Of a DNA stretch of 64,000 nucleotides, positions 41,833 through 50,918 are shown piece by piece (positions within the stretch are counted from its first letter, which is position 1; each line of letters begins with the position of its first letter). A program made the translations under genes and the position numbers. The notes under the pieces are model-generated. The model searched no databases. It was given only the letters and a program-made list of their open reading frames with translations, and was not told the origin of the DNA. Location of the stretch: contig CAMAQV010000001.1 of NCBI GenBank assembly GCA_945860595.1, positions 124,001 to 188,000 on the forward strand. Direction: 5' to 3'. Source of the stretch: Comamonas sp. lk. GTDB lineage: Bacteria; Pseudomonadota; Gammaproteobacteria; Burkholderiales; Burkholderiaceae_C.

Positions 41833-42102
41833 TCAGCTGAACAGAGTGGGAATGCGCTGGAAAAGGCTGCGCATGTACTCCACCATGGTGGCGATCTGCC
41901 AGCCGCCCACAACGGCCAGGGTGATACCCAGGGCCGCGAGCTTGGGGATGAAACTCAGCGTGGCCTCATTGACCGAGGTTGCAGCCTGGATGATGCCGAT
42001 AAAGAGGCCTACTGCCAGGGCCACGCCCAGCAAGGGGGCCGAGACAAGCACCGTTATCCACAGCGCCTGGTGGCCCAGATCGATCACGGTCGCAATGTCC
42101 AT
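41833..42102 (-). CDS. fliQ: Export gate protein FliQ
   Basis: FliQ (89 residues), two membrane helices: LWITVLVSAPLLGVALAVGL and the later GITLAVVGGWQIATMVEYM. The conserved FIGIIQAATSVNEATLSFIP loop is exact. TGAGGAAGCCCT precedes the ATG. Part of the FliP5Q4R1 gate. Confidence 0.97.
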   Translation of the reverse strand: MDIATVIDLGHQALWITVLVSAPLLGVALAVGLFIGIIQAATSVNEATLSFIPKLAALGITLAVVGGWQIATMVEYMRSLFQRIPTLFS

Positions 42103-42111
42103 AGGGCTTCC

Positions 42112-42858
42112 TCAGGTCACAAAACTGGCGGCCAGCGAACCCATCAGCAGGCCCCAGCCATCCACCAGGACAAACAGCATGAGCTTGAATGGCATGGAGA
42201 TCATCATGGGCGAGAGCATGGCCATACCCATAGACATCAAAACGCTGGCCACGATCAGATCAATCACCACAAAGGGGATGTAAATCAAAAATCCGATGGT
42301 AAATGCGCTTTTCAGCTCCGAGGTGATGAAAGCCGGAACCAGGGTGGTAAACGGCACCTGGTCAGCGCTGTCGACATCGGCTTTGCGGGTCATTTGCATG
42401 AACAGCGCGATATCGTCCTCGCGGGTTTGTTTGGTCATGAAGCCACGCAAGGGTGCCTCCGCAGCTGCCAATGCCTTGTCGAACTTCATGCCCTGCTCCA
42501 TATAAGGAACCACGGCGTTCTTGTAAATGTCATTGAGCACCGGCGTCATAATGAAAAGTGTCAAAAACAGCGATATGCCAACCAGCACATTGTTGGGAGG
42601 CGTCTGACCGGTTCCCAAAGCCTGGCGCAGGATAGACATCACGATGATGATGCGCACAAACGAGGTCATCATGAGCAGCAGCGAAGGCAGCAAGCTCAGC
42701 GTGGTCATCAGGGCCAGCAGTTGCAGCGACAGGCTGTACTGCATGTCTTTGCCGGAGGTGCTCACATTCACCATAGGAATACCCTGGGCCCACGCTGCAA
42801 ACGGCAACAGTACTGCCAGGCTTGTCAGCACTGCAGGAATCGCCCAGCGCCAGCGCAT
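42112..42858 (-). CDS. fliP: Export gate protein FliP
   Basis: FliP (248 residues from the ATG at 42858): cleavable signal sequence (LTSLAVLLPFAAWAQG), then membrane helices including LQLLALMTTLSLLPSLLLMM and a C-terminal ASVLMSMGMAMLSPMMISMP block. SFVRIIIVMSILRQALG is a family signature. The frame is open far upstream into fliO, but the signal-peptide start just after fliO is the right one. fliO ends 9 bases upstream. Confidence 0.97.
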   Translation of the reverse strand: MRWRWAIPAVLTSLAVLLPFAAWAQGIPMVNVSTSGKDMQYSLSLQLLALMTTLSLLPSLLLMMTSFVRIIIVMSILRQALGTGQTPPNNVLVGISLFLTLFIMTPVLNDIYKNAVVPYMEQGMKFDKALAAAEAPLRGFMTKQTREDDIALFMQMTRKADVDSADQVPFTTLVPAFITSELKSAFTIGFLIYIPFVVIDLIVASVLMSMGMAMLSPMMISMPFKLMLFVLVDGWGLLMGSLAASFVT

Positions 42859-42866
42859 CAGGGGCC

Positions 42867-43187
42867 TCACGACCGTCGCTCCTGCGCGGGAGTGCCGGGT
42901 GCGGCGTCGGCAATGGCACCCACCGGGGTTTCCCAGCTGGCCAGTGCGGTGAACTGGCCCGGCGTCATGCCCACCAGGACCTGTCGCGTGCCCACCCGCA
43001 CCAGCGCAATTTTTTGGCGCACGCCAACGCTCAATGTCTCCATCAGCTCCATCTGGCGGGGTCCGCTGTTTTTTTCCTGCATGGCCTTGAGGCGTTTGAG
43101 CATCCACAGCAGGGCACCCAGCAAAGCCAACACCAGCAGCAAACTGCCGGCCGCGCGTAACCAGTCGATCGGGGGAGGATTGGTCAT
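42867..43187 (-). CDS. fliO: Export gate assembly protein FliO
   Basis: FliO (106 residues): one N-terminal transmembrane helix (about 10 to 30, AAGSLLLVLALLGALLWML) and a short cytoplasmic beta domain (METLSVGVRQKIALVRVGTR, VLVGMTPGQFTAL). It helps FliP assemble. It lies between fliN (17 bases) and fliP (9 bases). Confidence 0.93.
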   Translation of the reverse strand: MTNPPPIDWLRAAGSLLLVLALLGALLWMLKRLKAMQEKNSGPRQMELMETLSVGVRQKIALVRVGTRQVLVGMTPGQFTALASWETPVGAIADAAPGTPAQERRS

Positions 43188-43203
43188 GGGCCGGTTGTCG
43201 CCA

Positions 43204-43506
43204 TCACAGGTTTTTCATGCGCTCGGAAGCGGGTACCACGCGGGTCAGGCGAATGCCATATCGCTCGTTGACCAGCACCACTTCGCCCTGCGCGACCACG
43301 GTGTTATTGATCAGCAAATCCAACGGCTCGCCAGCGACGCGGTCCAACTCCACCACACTGCCTTGCGTCAGACGCATCAGGTCTTTGATTTTGATTTGGG
43401 CACGACCGACTTCAATGCTCAAGGTCACGCTGATGTTTTGCAGCACCTCCGCATTGATCTGGTTGTGCTCTTCGGTCAAGGTCGACTCGTCGGTGGTGTC
43501 GTTCAT
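43204..43506 (-). CDS. fliN: Flagellar switch protein FliN
   Basis: FliN (100 residues), C-ring component. The SpoA domain is clear: VTLSIEVGRAQIKIKDLMRL, GSVVELDRVAGEPLDLLINN, VVAQGEVVLVNERYGIRL. Length is on the short side of normal. GGAGCCACACC precedes the ATG. It follows fliM by 36 bases. Confidence 0.97.
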   Translation of the reverse strand: MNDTTDESTLTEEHNQINAEVLQNISVTLSIEVGRAQIKIKDLMRLTQGSVVELDRVAGEPLDLLINNTVVAQGEVVLVNERYGIRLTRVVPASERMKNL

Positions 43507-43542
43507 GGTGTGGCTCCTGTGGATCGCTCAAAGGCGGTTCAA

Positions 43543-44535
43543 TCATTTCCCGCCGGGGGCTATGGCGCGCTCAATCTGAACCGCGACCTGGGCACCGACG
43601 GTGCCGATGTGGACTTCAAATGCGGGTATTTCGTTGGGTTGCAGGGTCGCAAATTCCGGTTTTTTGAAATGCAGGATATCGCCCGGTTGCATGGTCTCCA
43701 CGGCCCGGAAGGTGGTGTGGATCTGACCCAGCACGACCCGCGAGTCCAAAGAGGCGCCACCAACGGCGGATTCCAGCTCCTCGCGCCAGGCTTTGTCGGA
43801 CTCTTCGTTTCCGTCTCCCGCCTGCAAACGACTGCGCAGCAACTCACGCACGGGCTTAAGCGCCACGTAGGGGTGAACGATGTCGATGAAGCCCATGTTT
43901 TGGGTCGGTGTTTCGGTCTCGAAGCGGCTCAGGATCACCAGGTCGTTTACATCCGCAATCTGGGCAAAATGCGGGTTGATCTCCTGGCTGACGAGCTCAA
44001 AGTCCAGGGCCAGAATCGGTGACCAGGCGTCGCGCAGCGTCCTGAAGGCGGCATCCAAAATCATATTGATGATGCGCGACTCCATGGGCGTGAACATACG
44101 CCCCGGGGCGAGCGTACCCAGCGTGCCCTGGCCAAAACCGCCGAAAAAACTGTCCAAAGAGCTGAAGATCACCGAGGGGTCAATCAGCACCGTAGAGAAG
44201 CCGCGCAGCGGATTCATGCGCACCACGTTGACCGACAGGGGCGGTTTGAGTTCGCGCAGATAGTCACCAAACTTCACCACCTGCACTTTGGTGGGATTAA
44301 TTTTCGGGCTGGTACGCAGCACCTCCATCAAACCCAGCCGGAAGGTACGGATGAAGCGCTCGTTGATCATGTCAATCGAAGACGTATTGACCCCGAGCGA
44401 ACTGTCTTCGCTGGCCAGGTCGTGCTTCTTCACCCGTGCCGCCGTATTGAACCCGGTATCAACCGCGATCGAACCGTCGTTAACACCCTCGGTTAGTGCG
44501 GCTAATTCTTCCGAGGAAAGCAGGTTATCGACCAT
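43543..44535 (-). CDS. fliM: Flagellar switch protein FliM
   Basis: FliM (330 residues), C-ring protein that binds CheY-P. The N-terminal LLSSEELAALTEGVNDGSI motif is the CheY-binding end. The middle domain includes NPLRGFSTVLIDPSVIFSSL, and the SpoA domain closes the protein. Length is normal. No strong ribosome binding site. Confidence 0.97.
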   Translation of the reverse strand: MVDNLLSSEELAALTEGVNDGSIAVDTGFNTAARVKKHDLASEDSSLGVNTSSIDMINERFIRTFRLGLMEVLRTSPKINPTKVQVVKFGDYLRELKPPLSVNVVRMNPLRGFSTVLIDPSVIFSSLDSFFGGFGQGTLGTLAPGRMFTPMESRIINMILDAAFRTLRDAWSPILALDFELVSQEINPHFAQIADVNDLVILSRFETETPTQNMGFIDIVHPYVALKPVRELLRSRLQAGDGNEESDKAWREELESAVGGASLDSRVVLGQIHTTFRAVETMQPGDILHFKKPEFATLQPNEIPAFEVHIGTVGAQVAVQIERAIAPGGK

Positions 44536-44556
44536 ACGTGAACGCCACCCGCGCGC

Positions 44557-45288
44557 TTATTGAACAACAAAGCCTGTGAAAATCAGTCTTTCAATGCCGC
44601 CGAAATTCTCATATTTTTCCAACTCGGTATTCATAGCGTCACGCAATTTGTCCGCAAGGTCTTTGCGGAAATCGGGCTTGGTCAAGTCCGACTCCGTGGT
44701 CATGCGCATGATGTCAAGCATGACCCCGCGCAGAACCAGCTCATGTTTCTTCACGTTCTCAAAGACGCGATCGTCATAGCGCGTGGAAATAGCAATCTGA
44801 ACCGACATGACCTTTTTCGAGCTCATCAGGTTGACAAGAAAGTCTTTGTCAAGCTGCAAGTAGCTGTACTCGAATTGCAGGCTGTCTGGGGACTTCTTCT
44901 TGAGGGTGGGCGGGCCCGTCGGCTTAGCCGCGTCGGCTTTCGCGTCTCCATGGCCGCCGCCGTGTCCGCCTTCAGCCGGCTTTTCACCGTGGCCCCCGGC
45001 CGGTGCACCATGACCTCCCTCGGCCGGCTTTTCACCATGGCCATCGGCAGGTGCGCCGTGGCCTCCGTCAGCAGCGGCCTCGTGCTCCGCGCCTTGCTCC
45101 AAAACGGCATCGGCGTTCACCGGTGGTTTGGCGAAAAACCCGCTCAGCCACAAGGTCAGGCCAATGGTTGCGACGATGACCACGATCAAGGCGGTCACCG
45201 CCAAAATCAGGGGGACGAGCTTTGACTTTGGCTTCGCCTCTGCGCCTTCTTCGGCGGGAGCGGGTGCTGCGGGTGCTGCTGTAGCCAT
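44557..45288 (-). CDS. fliL: FliL with a Gly/His-rich periplasmic insertion
   Basis: FliL (243 residues, usual 155 to 175) is a stator-associated basal-body protein. One transmembrane helix at about 24 to 50 and a C-terminal stomatin-like domain (YLQLDKDFLVNLMSSKKVMS, RVFENVKKHELVLRGVMLDI, ERLIFTGFVVQ). Residues 75 to 113 form two copies of a 16-residue Gly/His/Glu/Lys/Pro repeat plus a partial third, between the helix and the folded domain. GAGAGGTAAGAA precedes the ATG. Gene order fliK-L-M-N is conserved. Confidence 0.94.
   Translation of the reverse strand: MATAAPAAPAPAEEGAEAKPKSKLVPLILAVTALIVVIVATIGLTLWLSGFFAKPPVNADAVLEQGAEHEAAADGGHGAPADGHGEKPAEGGHGAPAGGHGEKPAEGGHGGGHGDAKADAAKPTGPPTLKKKSPDSLQFEYSYLQLDKDFLVNLMSSKKVMSVQIAISTRYDDRVFENVKKHELVLRGVMLDIMRMTTESDLTKPDFRKDLADKLRDAMNTELEKYENFGGIERLIFTGFVVQ
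44950..45066 (-). repeat. Tandem 48-base Gly/His repeat inside fliL
   Basis: Two 16-codon units (start GGHGAPA, end GEKPAE) and a partial third (GGHGGGHGD). The copies differ by one residue, pointing to recent in-frame duplication. Confidence 0.85.
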
Positions 45289-45352
45289 TTCTTACCTCTC
45301 GGTCTGGGTGTCCCTAGACACCGCACGTTTGTTTTCTACGAAAAAAGGGTAC

Positions 45353-47179
45353 TCACGCCAACACATTGAGACCCTCAGCAACAGCGCCAGTGTAACGGCC
45401 CCCTTTGGCGGCTATTGCGCCCACTGGCATGGGTACTTCTGTCTGCTGCGGCGAAGGCTGGCGTTTTTGGGGTGTCGAATTCCCGCCAGACTGACCGCGT
45501 GCGTCAGCATTTACGGTAACAGATGCAACTGTTGTGCCAGTTTGGGTCAGCGCCTCACGCAAACGGTTAGCCCCCTGTCCCAACAACTCTTTGGTCAGCG
45601 CGTTGTCGGTGCTGAAAACCGCGTCCAGGCCGCCGGCGTGCATATCGAGCGCGACTTCAACACGTCCCAAAGCACCAGGCTGCAGGCGCATTTGCATCTT
45701 CCATTGCCCGCGCTCAATCTGGCTGATTAATTTGTTAGCCATGGCCTGACCCATGCGGTCGGCCAGTAGCTGGGTTTGCGCCGCCCGCTCCTGGATGGCA
45801 GCGCGGGTGGCATCGGCAGCGCTTTGCGCATTGGGTGCGGGGCCTGCAGAGCGCTCAGCATGCCGCGCGCCGCCGGCCTCGGTGGTAGCCATGCCGGCTT
45901 GGTCGGACAAGTCCGCTAAGTCCAAGCCCGGGGGAAGGTCCACAATCAGCGCCTCTTCTTCGGGCGGCTGCCGAAGCGACGCATCGAGGCCAGCCTGCAC
46001 CAGCGGACTGCGTGCGGTCAGCGGAACCTGGGCGGCAGCACCGTTGGCTGCGGGAAGTGAGGCCGGGGCCAGCGCTGCCTGCGGGTCTGCGCCGCGGGAA
46101 GCGGCCACCGTGCCGGGGACAATGGCGCGGTCCGGCGCTCCGGCAAGAGCAAGCTGGGCGAGAGGAAGCGGGGCCAGGGCCAACGCGGCATCCGGGCCGG
46201 CGCCAAGCGCAGAGCCAGCAGCGCGGGGCGCAGTGGCGCGGCCGGAGGCATCCGCAGCGCCTTGGGCTGCGCCATCGCCTGCCACCAGGGTGCTGGTCTG
46301 CGCTCGTTCCGCGCCAGCGTGGGCGACCAGCTCGGCCCAGGTTACGGCGCCATGCATGCCCGAGAGTTGGGCCAGGCGTCGGGTAATGTCTTCACCCGGA
46401 ATCCCCATCTGCACCCGCAACGCGTCCACCATGGGCGGCGTAGGCTCGCCATGGTTGTCGATCGCGCTTGCAGGAATAGCAGACGGCTTCACGGCAGCAG
46501 CAGCGGTCTGTAGGGCCAGCAGCACCGCAGCGGGCGGGGCCAGTTCAGGGGCTGCCACACCAGGCTGGGCCACAGCGCTTGCGTCCCGGATGCGCTGGTC
46601 GCCATCTTTTGCCATGGACACACCCAGACTTGCCAGTACATCTGCAGCCGACGCGGAAGGCAGCACATCGGCAGACGCAGGTTTTGGCGCTATTTCCAGA
46701 CCCAGAATCGAGACGCCGGGTACAGCCTGCAACGTGCCCAGGGTGGGCGACGGCGAAAGACTAGGCGCAGCGGCCGGGACCATCGGAACAGCAAGCCCCT
46801 GCAGCCCACCCGGGGACAAACCGTCCACCGAACGCGCCATAGCGGGCATATCGCCGAAAAGTCCGGCCACCGCAGCCTCGTCCAAGCCCTGGGCTTTGGC
46901 AAAGGCCAGCAGACTTTGAATGTCAGGTACAGGGGCATCGCTGGTGATCACATTGATACCTGGCCCCAGGGGCATCACCTGCAGGCTGCTAAAGGCGTCT
47001 TCAGCGGCGGCAAGGCCTTGCCGCTCCAACTTGAGCATGTGCCCGGTAAAGAGTTCGGCAAAATGGCTGCCGCCTACCGTGTCACCCGCGCCGGGCGCGG
47101 CTTTTGCGTCTGCCAGACCGGCACCGGCGAGAGCCGACAAGGGCTTGGCAGAGGCGGAAAAGTTCAATTGAGTCGTCAC
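45353..47179 (-). CDS. fliK: Hook-length control protein FliK
   Basis: FliK (608 residues): a long Ala/Pro/Ser-rich ruler part and the conserved C-terminal domain (about 500 to 590) with LQPGALGRVEVALDMHAGG and ALTKELLGQGANRLREALTQ. It interacts with FlhB to stop hook growth. The start is a GTG with AGGAA 9 bases upstream. It is first in the fliKLMNOPQR-flhB operon, divergent from flhA. Confidence 0.94.
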   Translation of the reverse strand: MTTQLNFSASAKPLSALAGAGLADAKAAPGAGDTVGGSHFAELFTGHMLKLERQGLAAAEDAFSSLQVMPLGPGINVITSDAPVPDIQSLLAFAKAQGLDEAAVAGLFGDMPAMARSVDGLSPGGLQGLAVPMVPAAAPSLSPSPTLGTLQAVPGVSILGLEIAPKPASADVLPSASAADVLASLGVSMAKDGDQRIRDASAVAQPGVAAPELAPPAAVLLALQTAAAAVKPSAIPASAIDNHGEPTPPMVDALRVQMGIPGEDITRRLAQLSGMHGAVTWAELVAHAGAERAQTSTLVAGDGAAQGAADASGRATAPRAAGSALGAGPDAALALAPLPLAQLALAGAPDRAIVPGTVAASRGADPQAALAPASLPAANGAAAQVPLTARSPLVQAGLDASLRQPPEEEALIVDLPPGLDLADLSDQAGMATTEAGGARHAERSAGPAPNAQSAADATRAAIQERAAQTQLLADRMGQAMANKLISQIERGQWKMQMRLQPGALGRVEVALDMHAGGLDAVFSTDNALTKELLGQGANRLREALTQTGTTVASVTVNADARGQSGGNSTPQKRQPSPQQTEVPMPVGAIAAKGGRYTGAVAEGLNVLA

Positions 47180-47229
47180 GCTGGAATTCCTATTGGAGTT
47201 GCCAAAATTTGGCCTGCATCAGCTTTTAA

Positions 47230-47244
47230 GCAAGAAGCGTGACC
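47230..47244 (-). promoter_or_regulatory. Weak sigma-54-like site before fliK
   Basis: Minus strand GTCACG-N4-TTGC with correct spacing, but the invariant GG reads GT. It lies about 51 bases before fliK. Position is suggestive; the mismatch is at a key base. Confidence 0.3.
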
Positions 47245-47303
47245 GGTAATACCTAGCCTGCTTTTCGCAGTGTCGGAAAAGGCCGAAGGCCGTTTGAAAA
47301 TCC

Positions 47304-47318
47304 TGGCACTGAGTTTGC
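47304..47318 (+). promoter_or_regulatory. Sigma-54 promoter of flhA
   Basis: Plus strand TGGCAC-N5-TTGC, full match, 52 bases before the flhA ATG; it would drive flhA-flhF-flhG-fliA. Confidence 0.9.
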
Positions 47319-47370
47319 TTGATGAGGCTTTGAAGCCCACTGCAGCCCGTCCAAACCCTCGCTTGTCCCT

Positions 47371-49476
47371 ATGAACACCCTCTCCCTGTCAGCCATTCGA
47401 CAAAATCTGTCGAAATTCAACCTCACCGACCTGAGTATTCCGGCTCTGGTGTTGTTGATCATGGGCATGCTGGTGATTCCGCTGCATCCGGTGCTGCTGG
47501 ATATTTTGTTCACCTTCAATATCGCGGCCAGCGTACTGATCATCATGATCGCCATCAGTACCCGCAAACCGCTGGAATTTTCCTCCTTCCCCACGGTGCT
47601 GCTGTTTGCCACCATGCTGCGCTTGGCGCTGAACGTGGCGTCGACCCGGGTGATTCTGGTCAACGGACACGAAGGCCACGAAGCCGCGGGCAAAGTCGTC
47701 GCCGCCTTCGGGGAATTTGTGATCGGCGGCAACTACGTGGTCGGTTTCATCATCTTTGCCATTCTGATGGTGATCAACTTCATTGTGGTGACCAAGGGTG
47801 CGGGCCGTGTCTCTGAAGTCAATGCCCGCTTTACCCTTGACGCGATGCCGGGCAAACAAATGGCGATTGACGCCGATCTGAATGCCGGTGTCATTGACCA
47901 AGAGACCGCCAAGGCCCGCCGCGCCGAACTCGGCCAGGAAGCGGACTTCTTCGGCTCCATGGACGGTGCTTCCAAATTTGTCAGCGGCGACGCCATCGCC
48001 GGTCTGCTGATTTTGTTTATCAACCTGATCGGTGGTCTGGCCATCGGCATGGGCCAGCACGGTTTGTCGCTAAGCGAAGCGGGCCAGATTTATTCGCTGC
48101 TGACCATCGGCGACGGCCTGGTCGCGCAGATTCCTTCGCTGCTGCTGTCCCTGGCCACCGCCATCATCGTGACCCGCGTGACGACTGCGGAGTCGGTGAC
48201 CGAGCAGGCCAGCACCCAGTTGGGCAATCCCAGCGCCTTGTTTGTGACCGCCAGCATCATGGCCATTCTGGGTCTGGTGCCCGGCATGCCACACCTGGTG
48301 TTTGTGGTCCTGTCGGCCCTGAGCGCCGGTCTGGGCCTGTGGATTCTGCGGCGTGAAGCCGCTAAAGAGACCCCCGAGCAGGCCGCCGAGGCTGCCGCCC
48401 TGGCCGCCATCGAAGCGCCCAAGGAACTCGACTGGGAAGATCTGGACCAGGTGGATCTGGTGGGCCTGGAAATCGGCTACGGCTTGATTCCGCTGGTCAA
48501 CCCCGAGACCGGTGGCCAACTGATGACGCGCGTCAAAGGCGTGCGCAAGAAACTGTCCGCCGAGTTGGGCTTTTTGATTCAACCGGTGCGTATCCGCGAT
48601 GCGCTCAGCATTGACCCGGACACTTACCACATCGTGCTCAAAGGCGTGGTGCGGGGGCGCGGCAAGATCAAAGTGGGCCGCGAAATGGCCATCAACCCCG
48701 GTCAGGTCTATGGCGCACTGGAAGGCCCGACCACGCAGGAGCCCGCATTCGGCCTGGAGGCGGTGTGGATCGAGCCCTCGCAGCGCGACCATGCCCGCGC
48801 CCTGGGTTACACCGTGGTCGATGCTGCCACGGCCATTGCCACCCACCTGAACAAAGTGCTGCGCGACAACGCCGCCGACCTGCTCAGCCACGACGAAGTC
48901 CAGCAGCTGCTGGACAAGCTCAGCGCCAAATCGCCCAAGCTGGTGGAAGACCTGGTGCCGTCCAAGCTGTCGCTGGGCATCCTGACCCGTACCCTGCAAA
49001 ACCTGCTGAATGACTCGGTTTCGATTCGCGATATGCGTACGATTGTGGAAACCCTGTCCGAAGCCGCCAGCCGCACCCAGGACCCCGAACAACTCACCGG
49101 CCTGGTTCGTCCGCGCCTGGGTCGCATGATTGTGCAAGCCTTGGTCGACGAGAAAAACGTGCTGGCCGTGATGACGCTGGACCCCGGGCTGGAGCAACTG
49201 CTGCACAACGTGCTGCAGCAACAGGGCAACGGCCCCAACGTGGTGATGGAGCCCGGCCTGGCCGAACGCCTGTTCACCGCGCTGCGCGACGGCGCCAAGG
49301 CCGTGGAAGAGATGGGTAGCGCGGCCGTTCTGGTGGTCTCGCCAGCGATCCGCCCCTGGTTGTCCAAGTCGGCGCGCCACCGGGTCAGCGAGCTGATCGT
49401 GCTGTCTTACAGTGAAATCCCGGATGATCAGGCAGTCAAAGTCATACATACGGTGCACGCCGAACAAAAACAGTAA
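47371..49476 (+). CDS. flhA: Export gate protein FlhA
   Basis: FlhA (701 residues): eight N-terminal membrane helices with the FHIPEP-like loop (ATRVILVNGHEGHEAAGKVV, VNARFTLDAMPGKQMAIDAD), then the cytoplasmic domain that docks export chaperones (about 360 to 701, QPVRIRDALSIDPDTYHIVL). Length is typical. No clear ribosome binding site. flhF follows after 17 bases. Confidence 0.97.
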   Translation: MNTLSLSAIRQNLSKFNLTDLSIPALVLLIMGMLVIPLHPVLLDILFTFNIAASVLIIMIAISTRKPLEFSSFPTVLLFATMLRLALNVASTRVILVNGHEGHEAAGKVVAAFGEFVIGGNYVVGFIIFAILMVINFIVVTKGAGRVSEVNARFTLDAMPGKQMAIDADLNAGVIDQETAKARRAELGQEADFFGSMDGASKFVSGDAIAGLLILFINLIGGLAIGMGQHGLSLSEAGQIYSLLTIGDGLVAQIPSLLLSLATAIIVTRVTTAESVTEQASTQLGNPSALFVTASIMAILGLVPGMPHLVFVVLSALSAGLGLWILRREAAKETPEQAAEAAALAAIEAPKELDWEDLDQVDLVGLEIGYGLIPLVNPETGGQLMTRVKGVRKKLSAELGFLIQPVRIRDALSIDPDTYHIVLKGVVRGRGKIKVGREMAINPGQVYGALEGPTTQEPAFGLEAVWIEPSQRDHARALGYTVVDAATAIATHLNKVLRDNAADLLSHDEVQQLLDKLSAKSPKLVEDLVPSKLSLGILTRTLQNLLNDSVSIRDMRTIVETLSEAASRTQDPEQLTGLVRPRLGRMIVQALVDEKNVLAVMTLDPGLEQLLHNVLQQQGNGPNVVMEPGLAERLFTALRDGAKAVEEMGSAAVLVVSPAIRPWLSKSARHRVSELIVLSYSEIPDDQAVKVIHTVHAEQKQ

Positions 49477-49493
49477 GCAAGAGAGACTAGTCC

Positions 49494-50864
49494 ATGGAAC
49501 TCAAACGCATCCTCGCCCGCGATACCAAGACGGCCAATGAACGCGCCATCGCGCTGTATGGTCGCAACGTGCTGGTCATCTCCAACCACACCGTGGGAGG
49601 GCAGACCGAGCTGGTGGTGGCGGTCGACATCGACGAATCGTCGGCGCAAACGACCAACCCGGTGCTGGCCGCGGTAGCAGCCGCAGCCAATGAAGCCGCC
49701 ACGCCGCCTAAGGCGCGCGTCTTTGCCCAGGTGATGTCCGAGATCGACCGCCCGCAAGCGCCCCCGCCCCAAGAGGCCCCGACCCAGCGCGCCAGCGTGC
49801 TGGCCGCCGCCCAAAGCTTTGACATGCAACTCAGCCAGGGTGCAAGCGAAGTGCAAGAGCGCGACAAGCTGCGCAGCAACGAACTCATGGATCTGATCCG
49901 CGACGAGCTGGCCACCCTGCGCCGCGAATTCAATCTGAGCCAGAAGACCTCGGGCTGGCAAAGCGGACTGAACTTGGCGCCAGAGGTGCAGGCGCTGATG
50001 GATTCATTCACGCAGGCCGGTATGCCCGCGTCACTGCGCACACTGCTGCTCGATACCGTCAAAGATATGCGCGACGAGCGCGATGCCCTGGCTGCCGTGC
50101 GCAGCCAGCTGGAGCAGGCGCTGCAGCGCGAACCCGCCGCCGTCCCGCGCCAGGGCGTGCACGTGCTGGCCGGCCCCTCTGGCAGCGGTAAATCCCTGAT
50201 GGTGGCCAAGCTGGCGCGGCTGGCGGCCAAACGCGACGGGGCCGACCATGTGGCCATCGTCAGCTACAAAGACATGCGGGTGGGCGCCTGGAGCCAGATC
50301 CAGTTGCTGGCCGAGCACATCGGAGTCGACGCGTTTTGCGTGCAGGACGCAGCCGAATTGCCGGCCTTGTTTGAGCGGCTCAAGCGCCGCCACCTGATCC
50401 TGATCGACACCCCCGGGTCCCAGACGCTGGAGCGGGTAGCCGAAATCAAGAACGCTTTCCCCCAAGCCCAGGCGCATATGGTGATGGCGGCTGACGCATC
50501 CAGCGCCACCCTGAACCGCGCCATCCGCGCCGCCGGCGTGCGCTGGGACAGCCTGATGGTGACCAAGCTGGACGAGTCGGTCCAGCCCTGGCCCTTGGTC
50601 GAGTTCCTCTGCGACAACCGGCTTGCACTGAATGCGGCGGGCGACGGCAACCAGCTTGGCGACCTGCGTCGGGAGCTGGAAATCCGCTCGCTGGTTGAGA
50701 TGGCGGTTGCACAACTGGCCCGCACAGCCAGCGCCGCCTCGGTCGAGCCGATCAAAGCCTTGGCACAGCAACCTTCCATGACCCCCCTGCCCCCGGCACC
50801 TTCGCCCTCGGCGCGTCTGTACGCTGCTGTGGCACCGCGCGGCATGCGGGGCGCGTATAACTGA
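49494..50864 (+). CDS. flhF: Flagellar placement GTPase FlhF
   Basis: FlhF (456 residues), an SRP-family GTPase that sets the position of polar flagella. Variable N-terminal part, a Pro-rich spacer (about 85 to 100), and an NG domain with P-loop GPSGSGKS at 227 to 234, IDTPGS and TKLDES. An AAGAGAG site precedes the ATG. Together with flhG it indicates controlled, probably polar, flagellation. Confidence 0.95.
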   Translation: MELKRILARDTKTANERAIALYGRNVLVISNHTVGGQTELVVAVDIDESSAQTTNPVLAAVAAAANEAATPPKARVFAQVMSEIDRPQAPPPQEAPTQRASVLAAAQSFDMQLSQGASEVQERDKLRSNELMDLIRDELATLRREFNLSQKTSGWQSGLNLAPEVQALMDSFTQAGMPASLRTLLLDTVKDMRDERDALAAVRSQLEQALQREPAAVPRQGVHVLAGPSGSGKSLMVAKLARLAAKRDGADHVAIVSYKDMRVGAWSQIQLLAEHIGVDAFCVQDAAELPALFERLKRRHLILIDTPGSQTLERVAEIKNAFPQAQAHMVMAADASSATLNRAIRAAGVRWDSLMVTKLDESVQPWPLVEFLCDNRLALNAAGDGNQLGDLRRELEIRSLVEMAVAQLARTASAASVEPIKALAQQPSMTPLPPAPSPSARLYAAVAPRGMRGAYN

Positions 50865-50918
50865 CACAATAGTGCGCCGCCCCCGACTACCCATGGCAGC
50901 GATTGATGTAAAAAAGAC

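Noticed and set aside
45307-45322. GGTGTC/GACACC hairpin between fliK and fliL as a terminator
   Set aside because: The stem is 6 bp and no T run follows on the minus strand.
47205-47226. TTGGCC...AGC before flhA as a second sigma-54 site
   Set aside because: Spacing is 9 instead of 10 and the -24 element is imperfect; the site at 47304 is exact.
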